Source: Lachnospiraceae bacterium (lineage in GTDB: Bacteria > Bacillota > Clostridia > Lachnospirales > Lachnospiraceae). Taken from it: DNA of 64,000 nt. The notes beneath the pieces are model-generated. The model ran no database searches, was not told where the DNA came from, and was given only the letters and a program-made list of their open reading frames with translations. Below, one piece after another: positions 31,986 through 41,042 of this stretch (positions within the stretch are counted from its first letter, which is position 1; each line of letters opens with the position of its first letter). The translations under genes were made by a program, and so were the position numbers. The DNA is taken from positions 58,451 through 122,450 of the forward strand of contig JAHZFJ010000009.1 of the NCBI GenBank assembly GCA_019421365.1, in the 5' to 3' direction.

Positions 31986-32468
31986 TTAACGATTATTTTT
32001 TTCCCAAGCAAATTCAATTGGAGAAAAAGCATGTTTCCCCTCAAGTAAAGCATTATATTCCTTTAGACAATAATCTCTACATTGTTCAATATATCTATTC
32101 GCATGGTCTTCAGTAAAATGTTTTGGTTTTTCTTTTATATGATCTAAAAAGTCAAACTGCATCTCTGTTAAGAAAGATTCCAAATCAAAGGGGCATATTC
32201 GATTAATAAGTTCTTCTTTAAAGTTATTAGTAGGATGTTGTATCGGCGATATATGATATTTATTAATTATATAATTATTTAATATATGATAATCTTGATA
32301 TAATTCGCTAATTAATTGTGGAGTTCCTCTTCTGCTAATTAGCTCCAATTCATAATACATAAAATTTCTAAAAAGAACATCTTCTATAAGGTGAAAGTAA
32401 TATCCAAGCTAAAGAGAATGTTCATGAATTTCTCTTTCGTACTCACGATAGTAAACAGCGAAATCCAT
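31986..32468 (-). pseudogene. Unknown gene interrupted by an in-frame stop
   Basis: The main open part (31986-32360) encodes 124 residues starting MYYELELISRRGTPQLISEL but has no ribosome binding site at that ATG. The same frame continues upstream through LGYYFHLIEDVLFRNF, one TAG (32409-32411), then MDFAVYYREYEREIHEHSL from ATG 32468. The text on both sides of the stop is coding-like, so the TAG is probably a nonsense mutation of a sense codon such as CAG. Function not recognised. Confidence 0.5.
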
Positions 32469-32572
32469 AATCATCTTGTTGTTATTACATACAGATTTTC
32501 TAAAATGACTATTAAAAGGGAACTATACTTTAAGATAAAAAAGGTGCAGTACTATTTCGATCCGTCGTCCCA

Positions 32573-32752
32573 TTAATCTGAGTCAATCCCTGAGTTTCTC
32601 ACGTTTTTTGTATCATCTTGTGCTATAGATGTAGCTTCACAATCTTTAGTTTGGTTTTTGTTATAAGTTGTAATTGCTAATGCAATAGCACATATACTTA
32701 GTATAGTTATAATTTTTACCCCTATGTACCTTTTAGTAAGATACGTCTTCAT
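32573..32752 (-). CDS. Small exported or membrane-anchored peptide
   Basis: 59 residues from ATG 32752 behind AAGGGAGA. Basic N-terminus MKTYLTKRYIGVK, one hydrophobic helix (IITILSICAIALAITT, about 14-30) and a short polar tail (NKNQTKDCEATSIAQDD). It is either a secreted small protein or a single-pass membrane peptide. No homologue recognised. It is short enough to be missed by gene callers. Confidence 0.5.
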   Translation of the reverse strand: MKTYLTKRYIGVKIITILSICAIALAITTYNKNQTKDCEATSIAQDDTKNVRNSGIDSD

Positions 32753-32810
32753 AATATGTCTCCCTTACTTTGCAGCTATTCAGGGTGTGAACCTGAATTG
32801 TTATTATTTA

Positions 32811-33021
32811 TTATCTATATTCATTGTCTACTTTTATGTGATTTATAATTACAATAAAAATTGTACCAATTGCATAGCAAAGTATATCTTTAAAATCAAA
32901 TGTGGATCCTAAGGCAATCTCTATAATTCTTGAATTCAGAAAGTCAAATATACTACTAAAATCAAAGTATTGTAAGATTTCTATAATAGTTACAAACACA
33001 AATAACAAATACGGTAAATAT
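32811..33021 (-). pseudogene. C-terminal remnant of a DUF2809 membrane protein
   Basis: About 70 codons matching the C-terminal half of DUF2809/VanZ-like proteins (TIIEILQYFDFSSIFDFL, IALGSTFDFKDILCYAIGTI). The N-terminal membrane helices are missing, and the frame begins right at the end of the EamA gene without a ribosome binding site. Probably a deletion joint near 33021. Confidence 0.65.
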
Positions 33022-33023
33022 GA

Positions 33024-33887
33024 TTAAATCAATAAACTAACAGTTCCTACAACTATACATACTAAACCAATCGTTGCCTTCTTCGTTAACTTTTCATTAA
33101 ATACGATATAAGAAAAGACGATTGTTACAAGGATACTTAACTTATCTATTGGTACAACAATACTCGCGTCACCGGTTTGTAGCGCACGATAATAGCAAAG
33201 CCAAGATGCACCTGTTGCGAAACCAGATAAGATTAAAAAAATCCAACTCTTACGATCTACATCCTTGATTGTACTTTGTTTTTTAGAAATAAAAACTATA
33301 AGCCATGCCATTACCAATACAACAACAGTTCTAATAGCCGTTCCTAAGGTGGAATCTACTCCTTCAATTCCTACCTTACCAAGAATTGAAGTTAAACTAG
33401 CAAAAATTGCTGAGGCAAAAGCATAGAACATCCAGTTACCCTTCTTAGTTTGTGACTTTACTGGTATTGATTTTCTTTGAATCATCAGAAAAGTTCCAGT
33501 TCCAATAGCTACTATTGCAAAACATTTTATTACTGTAAAACCTTCACCCAGAAAAATTCCCGCTAATATCATAGTTATTATAGTGCTTGATTTATCAATT
33601 GGCGTTACTTTATTGATATCACCGATTTGTAGCGCACGAAAGTAACATAACCACGAGGCCCCTGTTGATAATCCTGATAGAATCAGAAAAGTCCATGTTT
33701 TACTTGTTAGACTTCCTATATCATTATAGCTTCCAGATATGAGTACCATAATCCACGAAAACAACAAAACAACAATTGTTCGTAACGCTGTTGCAACATT
33801 AGATTCTGTGTCTTTAATACCACACTTTGCTAATATCGCAGTTAGTCCAGCAAAGAAGGCTGAACCAAAAGCAAATAAAATCCACAT
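33024..33887 (-). CDS. EamA/DMT-family transporter
   Basis: About 287 residues, ten membrane helices in two EamA repeats. The repeat is obvious: LSGLSTGASWLCYFRALQIG in the first half and 'LSGFATGASWLCYYRALQTG' in the second. AAGGA favours the second ATG (33887, MWILFAFGSAFFAGL). Members export metabolites or amino acids; the substrate here is unknown. The high similarity of the two halves suggests a fairly young or strongly constrained duplication. Confidence 0.88.
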   Translation of the reverse strand: MWILFAFGSAFFAGLTAILAKCGIKDTESNVATALRTIVVLLFSWIMVLISGSYNDIGSLTSKTWTFLILSGLSTGASWLCYFRALQIGDINKVTPIDKSSTIITMILAGIFLGEGFTVIKCFAIVAIGTGTFLMIQRKSIPVKSQTKKGNWMFYAFASAIFASLTSILGKVGIEGVDSTLGTAIRTVVVLVMAWLIVFISKKQSTIKDVDRKSWIFLILSGFATGASWLCYYRALQTGDASIVVPIDKLSILVTIVFSYIVFNEKLTKKATIGLVCIVVGTVSLLI

Positions 33888-34028
33888 ATGCATTCCTTCT
33901 TATCTCTTAATCTTATTATGATGTTATAATTAATCTATTTATGTACAACAACTATTGTTACTATTATTATTTTAAATATCACTTAGCAGCATTTTTGTAT
34001 AAAGTAGTAAAATAAACTGACTATCAAA

Positions 34029-34058
34029 GGGAGGCAACTTCCTTACAAAGTGCCTCCC
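34029..34058 (-). terminator. Terminator of rubredoxin
   Basis: GGGAGGCA...TGCCTCCC hairpin 21 bp after the stop codon at 34080, followed by TTTG on the minus strand. Confidence 0.75.
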
Positions 34059-34079
34059 CTAGATCTAGTAATGTTTTAA

Positions 34080-34241
34080 TTATTCACATTCTTCAAATTC
34101 ATCTTTACCAACGCTACATAATGGACAAACCCAGTCATCAGAGATGTCTTCAAATGCAGTACCTGGGTTTACTCCGTTATCTGGATCACCCTCTTCTGGA
34201 TCATATATGTATCCACAAACAATACAAACGTATTTTTTCAT
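34080..34241 (-). CDS. Rubredoxin
   Basis: 53 residues from ATG 34241 (MKKYVCIVCGYIYDPEEGDP). Two CxxCG-type knuckles (CIVCG and CPLCS) bind one iron; the family's conserved 'NGVNPGTAFEDISDDWVCPLC' is present. It is a small electron carrier in oxygen and peroxide detoxification (for example with rubrerythrin or flavodiiron proteins) in anaerobes. The longer frame from 34283 is not needed. Confidence 0.97.
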   Translation of the reverse strand: MKKYVCIVCGYIYDPEEGDPDNGVNPGTAFEDISDDWVCPLCSVGKDEFEECE

Positions 34242-34368
34242 AGTTATACTCCTTTGCTTTATTATCATATTTAAATTATACACTTAATAATATACAACAT
34301 TTTAAGAAAATTATCTAGATATAATTTCATAATTAGGTAAATTATTCATCATAATATTCATGTAAATA

Positions 34369-34404
34369 AAACGGTTCCAGTTTAGTTAGCGCCTAGAACC
34401 GTTT
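34369..34404 (-). terminator. Hairpin after the DUF445 gene
   Basis: AAACGGTTC/GAACCGTTT with an 18-nt loop, 66 bp downstream of the stop codon at 34470. Confidence 0.55.
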
Positions 34405-34469
34405 GTATAAACATTATTTTATTGATTAACCGTATTTACGCATTTTAATATGTCAATATTTAAAGGATG

Positions 34470-35354
34470 CTAAAAGAATAGATTGAATAGACCAAGTACC
34501 AAACCTATAATGGCTCCTAGATTTACAATCATTCCAAGTTCATTCTTCATAACCGACATAATAAGTTCCTCTAATTCCTTTACATCCATACCATTAATTT
34601 TCTCTTCCACAATTCCTTGGATGTCGAACGTATCCACGATATCAGCTACATGTTCTTCGATCATGTTATTGTAAAGTTGGCTTATTACGTTTTCTACTTT
34701 AGCGTTGTCGATACCACCAATAATAGAATTTATCGATTGCGTTTCCATTGTATTGGCTTCATTTAAAATATATTCCCTAATTTTATCCTTACCATCTACC
34801 CTAACATAATCCTCTACTTTGTTGCCTATTGGCGCAGCTAAAGACGCAATCAGATCATCATTAATAAACATGGCCAACATTCCACCCTTTTGTTTTAACG
34901 CTGCGGAACCTTCTGTTGCAATTATATTACCTACATTCATAGATAATAGACCAGTTGTGATCTTATTCGTAACTCCTTCTATTAGTAAATCTTTTTTATC
35001 TTCATAAGAATCTTGTCCGAATATAGATTGTCCGACTTCCCTAATAGAACGTTCGATCACATTATCATTAATTCCTTTTACTATACCCTTAGTAATAGTT
35101 TGTCTCATACGATCAGAAGTAAGTACTTTTGTGAGCTCTTCTTTATTCAACAATGCATTACCTACTGCTTGTCCTAGAGCATGTGCTAAAGCAGGTTTTC
35201 TCTTAGGTATAATACCTGGTGTAAAAGGCAACGTATATTTACCAATTTTAATAGGTTTCAATGGACGGAATAACATCTTAACAGCAATATAATTGGTACA
35301 ATATCCAATAACTCCTCCTATGATTGGTCCTGCTAATACATTAATAATCTCCAT
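34470..35354 (-). CDS. DUF445 membrane protein (YheB/YtwF-like)
   Basis: 294 residues. It has N-terminal IIGGVIGYCTNYIAVKMLFR (the family's hallmark 'GYxTNxxAVxMLF'), PFTPGIIPKRKPALAHALGQ, a long helical middle, and a C-terminal membrane helix (NLGAIIGLVLGLFNLFF). In spore formers DUF445 proteins are membrane-bound and linked to sporulation or envelope. Strong AGAGGA before ATG. Confidence 0.9.
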   Translation of the reverse strand: MEIINVLAGPIIGGVIGYCTNYIAVKMLFRPLKPIKIGKYTLPFTPGIIPKRKPALAHALGQAVGNALLNKEELTKVLTSDRMRQTITKGIVKGINDNVIERSIREVGQSIFGQDSYEDKKDLLIEGVTNKITTGLLSMNVGNIIATEGSAALKQKGGMLAMFINDDLIASLAAPIGNKVEDYVRVDGKDKIREYILNEANTMETQSINSIIGGIDNAKVENVISQLYNNMIEEHVADIVDTFDIQGIVEEKINGMDVKELEELIMSVMKNELGMIVNLGAIIGLVLGLFNLFF

Positions 35355-35430
35355 AACAACTTCCTCTTTCTGTGTCTTATATTTTGCTTATTGAAGTATA
35401 CACCATAATTATTATGGTTTCAACAAAATA

Positions 35431-36261
35431 CTAGCGTTTTCTATTCCTAATTAAGTCTAATAGATATTCTTTACTAGATTCACCTTCACAAAACAGTCGG
35501 CTGGCCGCAACTATAGGTATCCATTTATCTAACTCCAGAAGATTCATACCAGATAACTTACGATACTCTTTCATGTACAATTCTTTCATAAATTTTCTTC
35601 CTTCTTGAAGCATAGATTGAACCTCCGGAGGGATTTCTGGAGGCAATTCGGTTGGTGAGAATGTTAGAATAGTGCGTGCAACATCCGCTAATGGATTGCC
35701 AATAGATACATCACACCAATCAATTATACAGAATTCATGTGTATCTTCCGTAATGATAAGATTATCTGGATGATAATCATTGTGACATATGGAATTCCCC
35801 TCCGGAAGTTCATATAGCTCTTCATAGAGTACAATTTTTTCTTTCTCAGTTAAGTCATTTGTCCAAGAGATTCGTTGCTTTAACCATTCATGTGTTGATA
35901 ATAGTATGGTATTAACAGAAGAGCCTAGTGTATTACTAAATAGTATATTATGTAATTGATAATGCGTACTAGTGAATTGATGAAGTAATTCTTCAATATC
36001 TCCCTCTTTTTTCATTATATAATCAAGCATGCTTCTCCCGAAAATTCTCTCTGCGATATACCCTCGTTCTTTCGTGTTTTCTATTAGTTCATACATCTTA
36101 GGTGATCTTACAACAATAGTTGAAATTAAACGCGAAACTAAGAACTCATGATTAATTGCTTCATCAGGAATGTTATCATGAAATACCTTTGCTATTTTAT
36201 CTGTTTCATACGCATAAACCTCTGCAGTTCCCCCTGAGGCTATTTTTTCGTTTAAAAACAT
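35431..36261 (-). CDS. APH-type (aminoglycoside/choline kinase-like) phosphotransferase
   Basis: 276 residues. Protein-kinase-like fold with N-lobe 'IASGGTAEVYAYETDKIAKVF', the catalytic loop ICHNDYHPDNLI (about 167-178) and metal-binding IDWCDVSIGNPLAD. Members phosphorylate aminoglycosides, choline, homoserine or other small alcohols; the chromosomal place gives no proof of drug resistance. It follows the nucleotidyltransferase gene by 25 bp. AGGAGGA before ATG. Confidence 0.85.
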   Translation of the reverse strand: MFLNEKIASGGTAEVYAYETDKIAKVFHDNIPDEAINHEFLVSRLISTIVVRSPKMYELIENTKERGYIAERIFGRSMLDYIMKKEGDIEELLHQFTSTHYQLHNILFSNTLGSSVNTILLSTHEWLKQRISWTNDLTEKEKIVLYEELYELPEGNSICHNDYHPDNLIITEDTHEFCIIDWCDVSIGNPLADVARTILTFSPTELPPEIPPEVQSMLQEGRKFMKELYMKEYRKLSGMNLLELDKWIPIVAASRLFCEGESSKEYLLDLIRNRKR

Positions 36262-36286
36262 AATTATCCTCCTTTTACTATTGATG

Positions 36287-36700
36287 TTAATGGGTAATAT
36301 CTAAAGGTCTTACCGGAAAATCTTCTTTTGTAAGAATACCTTGTTTATCTACTAAAATCTGATAGCCATCCTCTAATACTCTACATGTACCCTCATCTAG
36401 CGGAAGGGAATACCAACTTGACTTTACTATTCCAAATTCAACTTCCTCTCCTTCTACATACCATACTCGTATAGAGGTACATACTCCCCAGTACTCTAAT
36501 ACATAGTTCTTTACATGTCCAAATGTATGTATAAATGATATCCTATTCAGAAACTCATCTTTATAGTCCGTTATTATACATACATCAATATCAGAGCCAG
36601 GTTGGTTCGTTTCCCGCGCAAAAGAGCCAACAAGTACTATGGCTTCTACTTGCGGGTCTTTTTTACCCCAGTCACTAATCATTTTAATAATATCACGCAT
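36287..36700 (-). CDS. MNT-type nucleotidyltransferase
   Basis: 137 residues. Minimal nucleotidyltransferase fold: VLVGSFARETNQPGSDIDVC has the GS motif and the DxD pair, and a third acidic residue lies in 'GEEVEFGIV'. The extended C-terminal part (about 90-137) is helix-poor. It is co-directional with an APH-type kinase, not a HEPN protein, so a toxin-antitoxin role is unlikely. AGAGGTG before ATG. Confidence 0.82.
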   Translation of the reverse strand: MRDIIKMISDWGKKDPQVEAIVLVGSFARETNQPGSDIDVCIITDYKDEFLNRISFIHTFGHVKNYVLEYWGVCTSIRVWYVEGEEVEFGIVKSSWYSLPLDEGTCRVLEDGYQILVDKQGILTKEDFPVRPLDITH

Positions 36701-36806
36701 GTAAGATCACCTCTATTTATTTGTTATTGATAATCTTAGTATACTATTATATTGTTATAAATTCCATAATAAGCCTAAGATTAAAACGTTGTTATACGAA
36801 CAAAAA

Positions 36807-36836
36807 AGCTACCGTAATAATACAATTACGATAGCT
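36807..36836 (-). terminator. Terminator of the BlaI-type gene
   Basis: AGCTATCGTAAT/ATTACGGTAGCT followed by TTTTTTG on the minus strand, 62 bp past the stop codon at 36899. Confidence 0.75.
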
Positions 36837-36898
36837 AGTATTCCATTAATAGAATCCACCAATAAATTATCTAGAATTACTTTTTAAATCTATGAACC

Positions 36899-37264
36899 CT
36901 AGAATTTTTGTTCATTAACAATTCGCTGTAACTCCATAAGCTCAGCTTTTGATAGTTCTTGCTCTTTTAAGTAGTCCACTATGAATTTACATAGTGATCC
37001 ACTATATAATTGATTAATTAAAGCCTTGGTTTCGATATTTTGTGCAGTACGTTTTGCAATTGAGGCCTTACATATAAAGCCTGGATCTTCACGAATAATC
37101 GCTCCTTTATCAATCAGTCTCTTGATTACGGTATATGTTGTATTCTTCTCCCAACCAATATACTCTTTGACAATCTTAGCAATATCTTTTGCGGCAAGTG
37201 ACTTATTGGACCATAAAAGTTCCATAATATTAAGTTCACCTTCATGTAATCGAATCTCTTTCAT
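36899..37264 (-). CDS. BlaI/MecI-family repressor, orphan
   Basis: 121 residues. Winged-helix: LHEGELNIMELLWSNKSLAA, EKNTTYTVIKRLIDKGAIIR, with a C-terminal helical dimerisation part ('LYSGSLCKFIVDYLKEQELS'). In beta-lactam systems BlaI pairs with the sensor protease BlaR1; no BlaR1 or beta-lactamase gene is next to it, so it must act alone or with a distant partner. No BlaI box (TACA...TGTA) was recognised in the 37265-37546 gap, which otherwise looks empty. Confidence 0.88.
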   Translation of the reverse strand: MKEIRLHEGELNIMELLWSNKSLAAKDIAKIVKEYIGWEKNTTYTVIKRLIDKGAIIREDPGFICKASIAKRTAQNIETKALINQLYSGSLCKFIVDYLKEQELSKAELMELQRIVNEQKF

Positions 37265-37546
37265 CCTAATATATCCCCATACTTTCTATATTACTAGCTC
37301 CATTCAGGTCTAGGTTAGGTAAGATTAATAATCATATAAATCACTGCTTTTGTATATCGCAAGATTTTCGACCCATTAAGAGCATTGATAATAACCATAT
37401 TCTACATTAATAGATAGTATTTGTCAAACTTCTCATCTTGTATAACTCGATAAAGGTCCATTTTTGTATGAATAAATACTATGTAATATTTATTCAACGT
37501 TATTTATGACCTTTGCACCCTCGAATCCTTATAACTTATATGTACA

Positions 37547-38200
37547 TTAGAATAAGTGGTTATATAAATCATTTACTTTAGAAAAATAAAAATCGCATTG
37601 CTTAGACATATATTCATTGATTTCTGGTATATTATATGCCCAACCAGCTGCAGCAAATGGTACATTACAAACCTTAGCCATATCATATCCTGGTTTCAAG
37701 TCATCAACCATAAGAATTTCATGAGGTTTTAGTTCTAGCTGACGCATGATTTCTTGTAATGGATATGGTTTTGGTTTTCTCTCTTCGGCGGGCCGATCCC
37801 AGCCAAATACTAAATCTGGTTTAGGTAAACCATTTTTCTCATAATCCCTATAGATATTTTTACTAAAAGAATGAGAGACAACGCAAATGTTGCCTCCTTG
37901 TTCTTTATGATGTTCCATTAACTCTTTCATTCCAGAAAAGATCTTTGGGATATGATTATCTACATATGATAACCAATTACTTTGCTGAATTTGCAATTCT
38001 TCTTCATTAAATGAAAGATGCTTTGATAACAAGTCGATAAAACCAGGGTGAAAACACTGAAGAATGAAATCATTTATCTTCATATTAATTTCTGGCCTTA
38101 ATTGTTTTAATGTTTGTTGAAATGCTGGGAAGTGTATATTTTGAGTACTGTCAACAACAGTATCATCATGATCAAAAACTAGACAACGGTATCTTAACAT
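37547..38200 (-). CDS. HAD-superfamily hydrolase
   Basis: About 217 residues from ATG 38200 (MLRYRCLVFDHDDTVVDSTQ), behind AGGAAGG. The HAD motifs are FDHDDTVVDST (DxDxT), 'VVSHSFS' (motif II), K in 'EERKPKPYP', and MVDDLKPGYDMA (motif IV). A cap domain between I and II makes it a subfamily I phosphatase, like phosphoglycolate phosphatase or beta-phosphoglucomutase. Substrate unknown. It starts 10 bp after the rluD-type gene ends. Confidence 0.88.
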   Translation of the reverse strand: MLRYRCLVFDHDDTVVDSTQNIHFPAFQQTLKQLRPEINMKINDFILQCFHPGFIDLLSKHLSFNEEELQIQQSNWLSYVDNHIPKIFSGMKELMEHHKEQGGNICVVSHSFSKNIYRDYEKNGLPKPDLVFGWDRPAEERKPKPYPLQEIMRQLELKPHEILMVDDLKPGYDMAKVCNVPFAAAGWAYNIPEINEYMSKQCDFYFSKVNDLYNHLF

Positions 38201-38210
38201 AAGTTCCTTC

Positions 38211-39248
38211 CTATCTTCGTAACTTTTCAACTAATTCTACGAAGTAATCAGGCAATGGTGCTTCAAATTCTATATATTCATTAGTGGTTGGATGTATAAA
38301 CCCAAGAACTCTAGCATGCAAAGCTTGCCCTTCTAATTTGAATTTATCTTTTGATGGACCATACACATCATCACCTACAAGAGGATGGGATATGCTCGCC
38401 ATATGGACACGGATTTGATGTGTACGACCTGTTTCTAGTGTACATTCGATATGTGCATATTGTGTACCCAGATTTTCAATCACTCTATAATGCGTTGTTG
38501 CGTCTTTTCCATTCTTGTGATTAATACACATCTTCTTACGATCAATTGGATGTCTACCTATTGGTCCTTCTATCTTTCCTTCCATCGTTGAAAATGAATT
38601 GTATACGATTGCTTCATATTTTCTTGTAATAGAATGCACCTTTAATTGTTCGGCAATTGAAGTATGAGCTTTATCATTCTTACAAACTACAATGACACCT
38701 GTAGTATTCATATCAATTCGATGAACAATACCCGGTCTTAATACACCATTGATTCCAGATAGATTATCTTTGCAATGATGCATAAGGGCATTCACGATAG
38801 TTCCTGAATAGTGTCCGGCAGCAGGATGAACAACCATTCCTTTTCCTTTATTAATTACGATGATATCATCATCTTCATATAGGATGTCTAGAGGGATATC
38901 CTCTGGCTCAATCTCCAATGTTTTTGGATGAGGAATTGCAATTGTAATCACATCACCCTTTACTACTTTATAATTTGACTTAACTATCTTACTGTTTGCA
39001 CATACAGCATCTTCTTTAACTAATGATTGTATATAGGAACGTGATAGATTAAAGTCCTGTAGGTTTTGACAGACATTTGTGAGGTATTTATCTATTCTAA
39101 TGTTTTGATTTTCTTCTGTTACAGTGAAAGTAACTAGAGTGTGATTCTCATTATTCATTATTGTAGAGTCATCCATCGATGTATCCTCTAATAAATCATC
39201 ATCCATTAATTCATTAGAATTTTCTAATTCTATTATATCTTTATTCAA
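38211..39248 (-). CDS. rluD: RluD-family pseudouridine synthase
   Basis: 345 residues. N-terminal acidic extension (about 1-35, ELENSNELMDDDLLEDTSMD), an S4 RNA-binding domain, then the catalytic domain with GIVHRIDMNTTGVIVV (catalytic Asp) and 'TGRTHQIRVHM'. RluD makes pseudouridines in 23S rRNA helix 69. The start is TTG at 39248 with AAAGGA 9 bp upstream. It lies 43 bp after lspA, the usual Firmicute pairing (lspA-rluD). Confidence 0.9.
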   Translation of the reverse strand: MNKDIIELENSNELMDDDLLEDTSMDDSTIMNNENHTLVTFTVTEENQNIRIDKYLTNVCQNLQDFNLSRSYIQSLVKEDAVCANSKIVKSNYKVVKGDVITIAIPHPKTLEIEPEDIPLDILYEDDDIIVINKGKGMVVHPAAGHYSGTIVNALMHHCKDNLSGINGVLRPGIVHRIDMNTTGVIVVCKNDKAHTSIAEQLKVHSITRKYEAIVYNSFSTMEGKIEGPIGRHPIDRKKMCINHKNGKDATTHYRVIENLGTQYAHIECTLETGRTHQIRVHMASISHPLVGDDVYGPSKDKFKLEGQALHARVLGFIHPTTNEYIEFEAPLPDYFVELVEKLRR

Positions 39249-39291
39249 TTCTATAAATCCTTTCTAGATTGGAATTTAAGGATTCCAATGT

Positions 39292-39795
39292 TTAAATCGC
39301 TTGTTTTTTCTTCTTAGATAGAAAATCAAGATCCTCATCTTTGTAATAGAATAAGAATAGTAAAACAAGTATAAAACATGATACGGTAACATAACAATCC
39401 GCAACATTAAATATTGGGAAATCGATTAATTCAAAGTATAGAAAATCCACAACATAATTTCTAAATACACGGTCAATACAATTTCCAATAGCACCAGCTG
39501 CTAAGAAAATCAAGATCCAGTGGATTGGCTGATAATGCTTAGTTTCTGGTAGTTTTATATACACAAATACAATACCAATTAAAACAATTATAGTAAATAT
39601 TACAAATAGCCAAATTTTATCTTGAAGCATTCCAAAAGCCATACCACGATTTTCATGATAATGAAATTGGAATACGTCTTTGATAACATCAAATCCTTCG
39701 GTGCCTTCAAGTTTTGTCTTAGCTAATATTTTAGTTATCTGGTCAAATGCTATTAATAATACTAACCAGAATAAACCTGATATTTTCTTTTTCAT
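39292..39795 (-). CDS. lspA: Lipoprotein signal peptidase II
   Basis: 167 residues, four membrane helices. The aspartyl protease motifs are present: NRGMAFG, GNCIDRVFRNYVVDF (first Asp) and FNVADCYVTVSC (second Asp). It cuts the signal peptide from lipoproteins after diacylglyceryl attachment, so it processes lipoproteins such as those at 28752 and 47032. AGGAGGA before ATG; between aroB and rluD. Confidence 0.96.
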   Translation of the reverse strand: MKKKISGLFWLVLLIAFDQITKILAKTKLEGTEGFDVIKDVFQFHYHENRGMAFGMLQDKIWLFVIFTIIVLIGIVFVYIKLPETKHYQPIHWILIFLAAGAIGNCIDRVFRNYVVDFLYFELIDFPIFNVADCYVTVSCFILVLLFLFYYKDEDLDFLSKKKKQAI

Positions 39796-39821
39796 TAATA
39801 TTCTTTCCTCCTAGGAGTATA

Positions 39822-40910
39822 TTACTTACTCATTATATATTCAAGTGCTGCTACCATCTCATCATCTGTCACATCTGAATCTATATAACCATGACCAATG
39901 TTATCTAGCAGTATGAACTTGATTTTACCAGCTTCCATCTTTTTATCATTCTTCGTAGCAGCAATAACTTCACTAATATCGATACCACTAACTCCGGTAG
40001 GTAACCCATATGATTGAATCATAGCTATGGATTCTTCTACCTCTTCACATGTTAGCATACCTCTTTTAGCCGACATATAAATCGCTGCAACCATACCAAT
40101 TGCAACACATTGTCCATGATATAATTTAAAGTTCATCAACTTCTCAATTGCATGTCCAAGAGTATGACCAAAGTTTAGTAAAGCTCTCTCGCCCTTTTCT
40201 AGGGGATCTTTCTCTACAACTTCCTTCTTACACAGACAACTGCGATATACCATCTCACAAAGAACATCGTAATCCTGATTTAGAATACGATCATGATTCG
40301 TCTTTAACCAATGATAGAAAGAAAGTTCTTTAATATATCCGTATTTAATTACCTCAGCCATACCAGAAGAGAATTGTTCTTTTGGTAATGATTTAAGTGT
40401 TGATAGATTCATATAAACGCATTTAGGCTGATGGAATGCACCTACCATGTTCTTATATGCATCAAAGTCAACGCCTGTCTTACCACCCACACTACTGTCT
40501 ACCATAGATAAAAGTGTAGTTGGCAACTGTATAAAACGAATTCCACGTAGGTATGTAGCAGCTGTGTAACCAACTAAATCACCAACAACTCCACCACCAA
40601 GGGCAATTAAAACATCATTACGATCAAATTTTGCATTGATAAGATGTTCATATAGATTCTTTACAGTATCTAGTGTTTTATTCTCTTCACCAGCTTGAAA
40701 TACATATGAATCAACTAAAGCAACATATTCCCTAATATTAGCTGTAACTTCTTGCAAATAGATGCTTGTGTTAGAATCGCATACAATACACACCTTATGA
40801 CTTAATAAATCAAGCTTTCTTAACTCTTCCCCTAAGTTTTCATATGTATTATGAAAAACGATATCATAACACCATGAATTATTATAATTAACTTGTAGTA
40901 TTTCTTGCAT
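39822..40910 (-). CDS. aroB: 3-dehydroquinate synthase
   Basis: 362 residues, full length. NAD-binding 'IALGGGVVGDLVGYTAATYL', 'DSSVGGKTGVDFDAYKNMVG', metal site around SGMAEVIKYGYI and LLNFGHTLGHAIE. It makes 3-dehydroquinate from DAHP, the second step of the shikimate pathway. It is unlinked to other aro genes here, sitting between divIVA and lspA. AAAGGGG before ATG. Confidence 0.97.
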   Translation of the reverse strand: MQEILQVNYNNSWCYDIVFHNTYENLGEELRKLDLLSHKVCIVCDSNTSIYLQEVTANIREYVALVDSYVFQAGEENKTLDTVKNLYEHLINAKFDRNDVLIALGGGVVGDLVGYTAATYLRGIRFIQLPTTLLSMVDSSVGGKTGVDFDAYKNMVGAFHQPKCVYMNLSTLKSLPKEQFSSGMAEVIKYGYIKELSFYHWLKTNHDRILNQDYDVLCEMVYRSCLCKKEVVEKDPLEKGERALLNFGHTLGHAIEKLMNFKLYHGQCVAIGMVAAIYMSAKRGMLTCEEVEESIAMIQSYGLPTGVSGIDISEVIAATKNDKKMEAGKIKFILLDNIGHGYIDSDVTDDEMVAALEYIMSK

Positions 40911-40994
40911 TTTAATAAATTACCCCTTTCAAATCAAGAATTCCATGCGGTCGTATCTCTATACGAGATTAATAAATATTTATACATAACAATG

Positions 40995-41031
40995 AGGCTG
41001 TCATGCCTAGTAAATACTACAGCGACAGCCT
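40995..41031 (-). terminator. Terminator-like hairpin after divIVA
   Basis: AGGCTGTC/GACAGCCT with a loop of about 21 nt, 12 bp downstream of the divIVA stop codon. The U-run is weak. Confidence 0.55.
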
Positions 41032-41042
41032 AATTATACTTA

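Noticed and set aside
32391..32576. Plus-strand 61-codon ORF
   Set aside because: Opposite strand to the better-supported interrupted gene (31986-32468), no ribosome binding site, no coding-like composition.
35431..36700. Nucleotidyltransferase and kinase pair as a toxin-antitoxin system
   Set aside because: MNT antitoxins pair with HEPN proteins; here the partner is an APH-type kinase.
36899..37264. Complete beta-lactam sensing operon (blaR1-blaI)
   Set aside because: Only the repressor is present; neither sensor nor beta-lactamase in the window.
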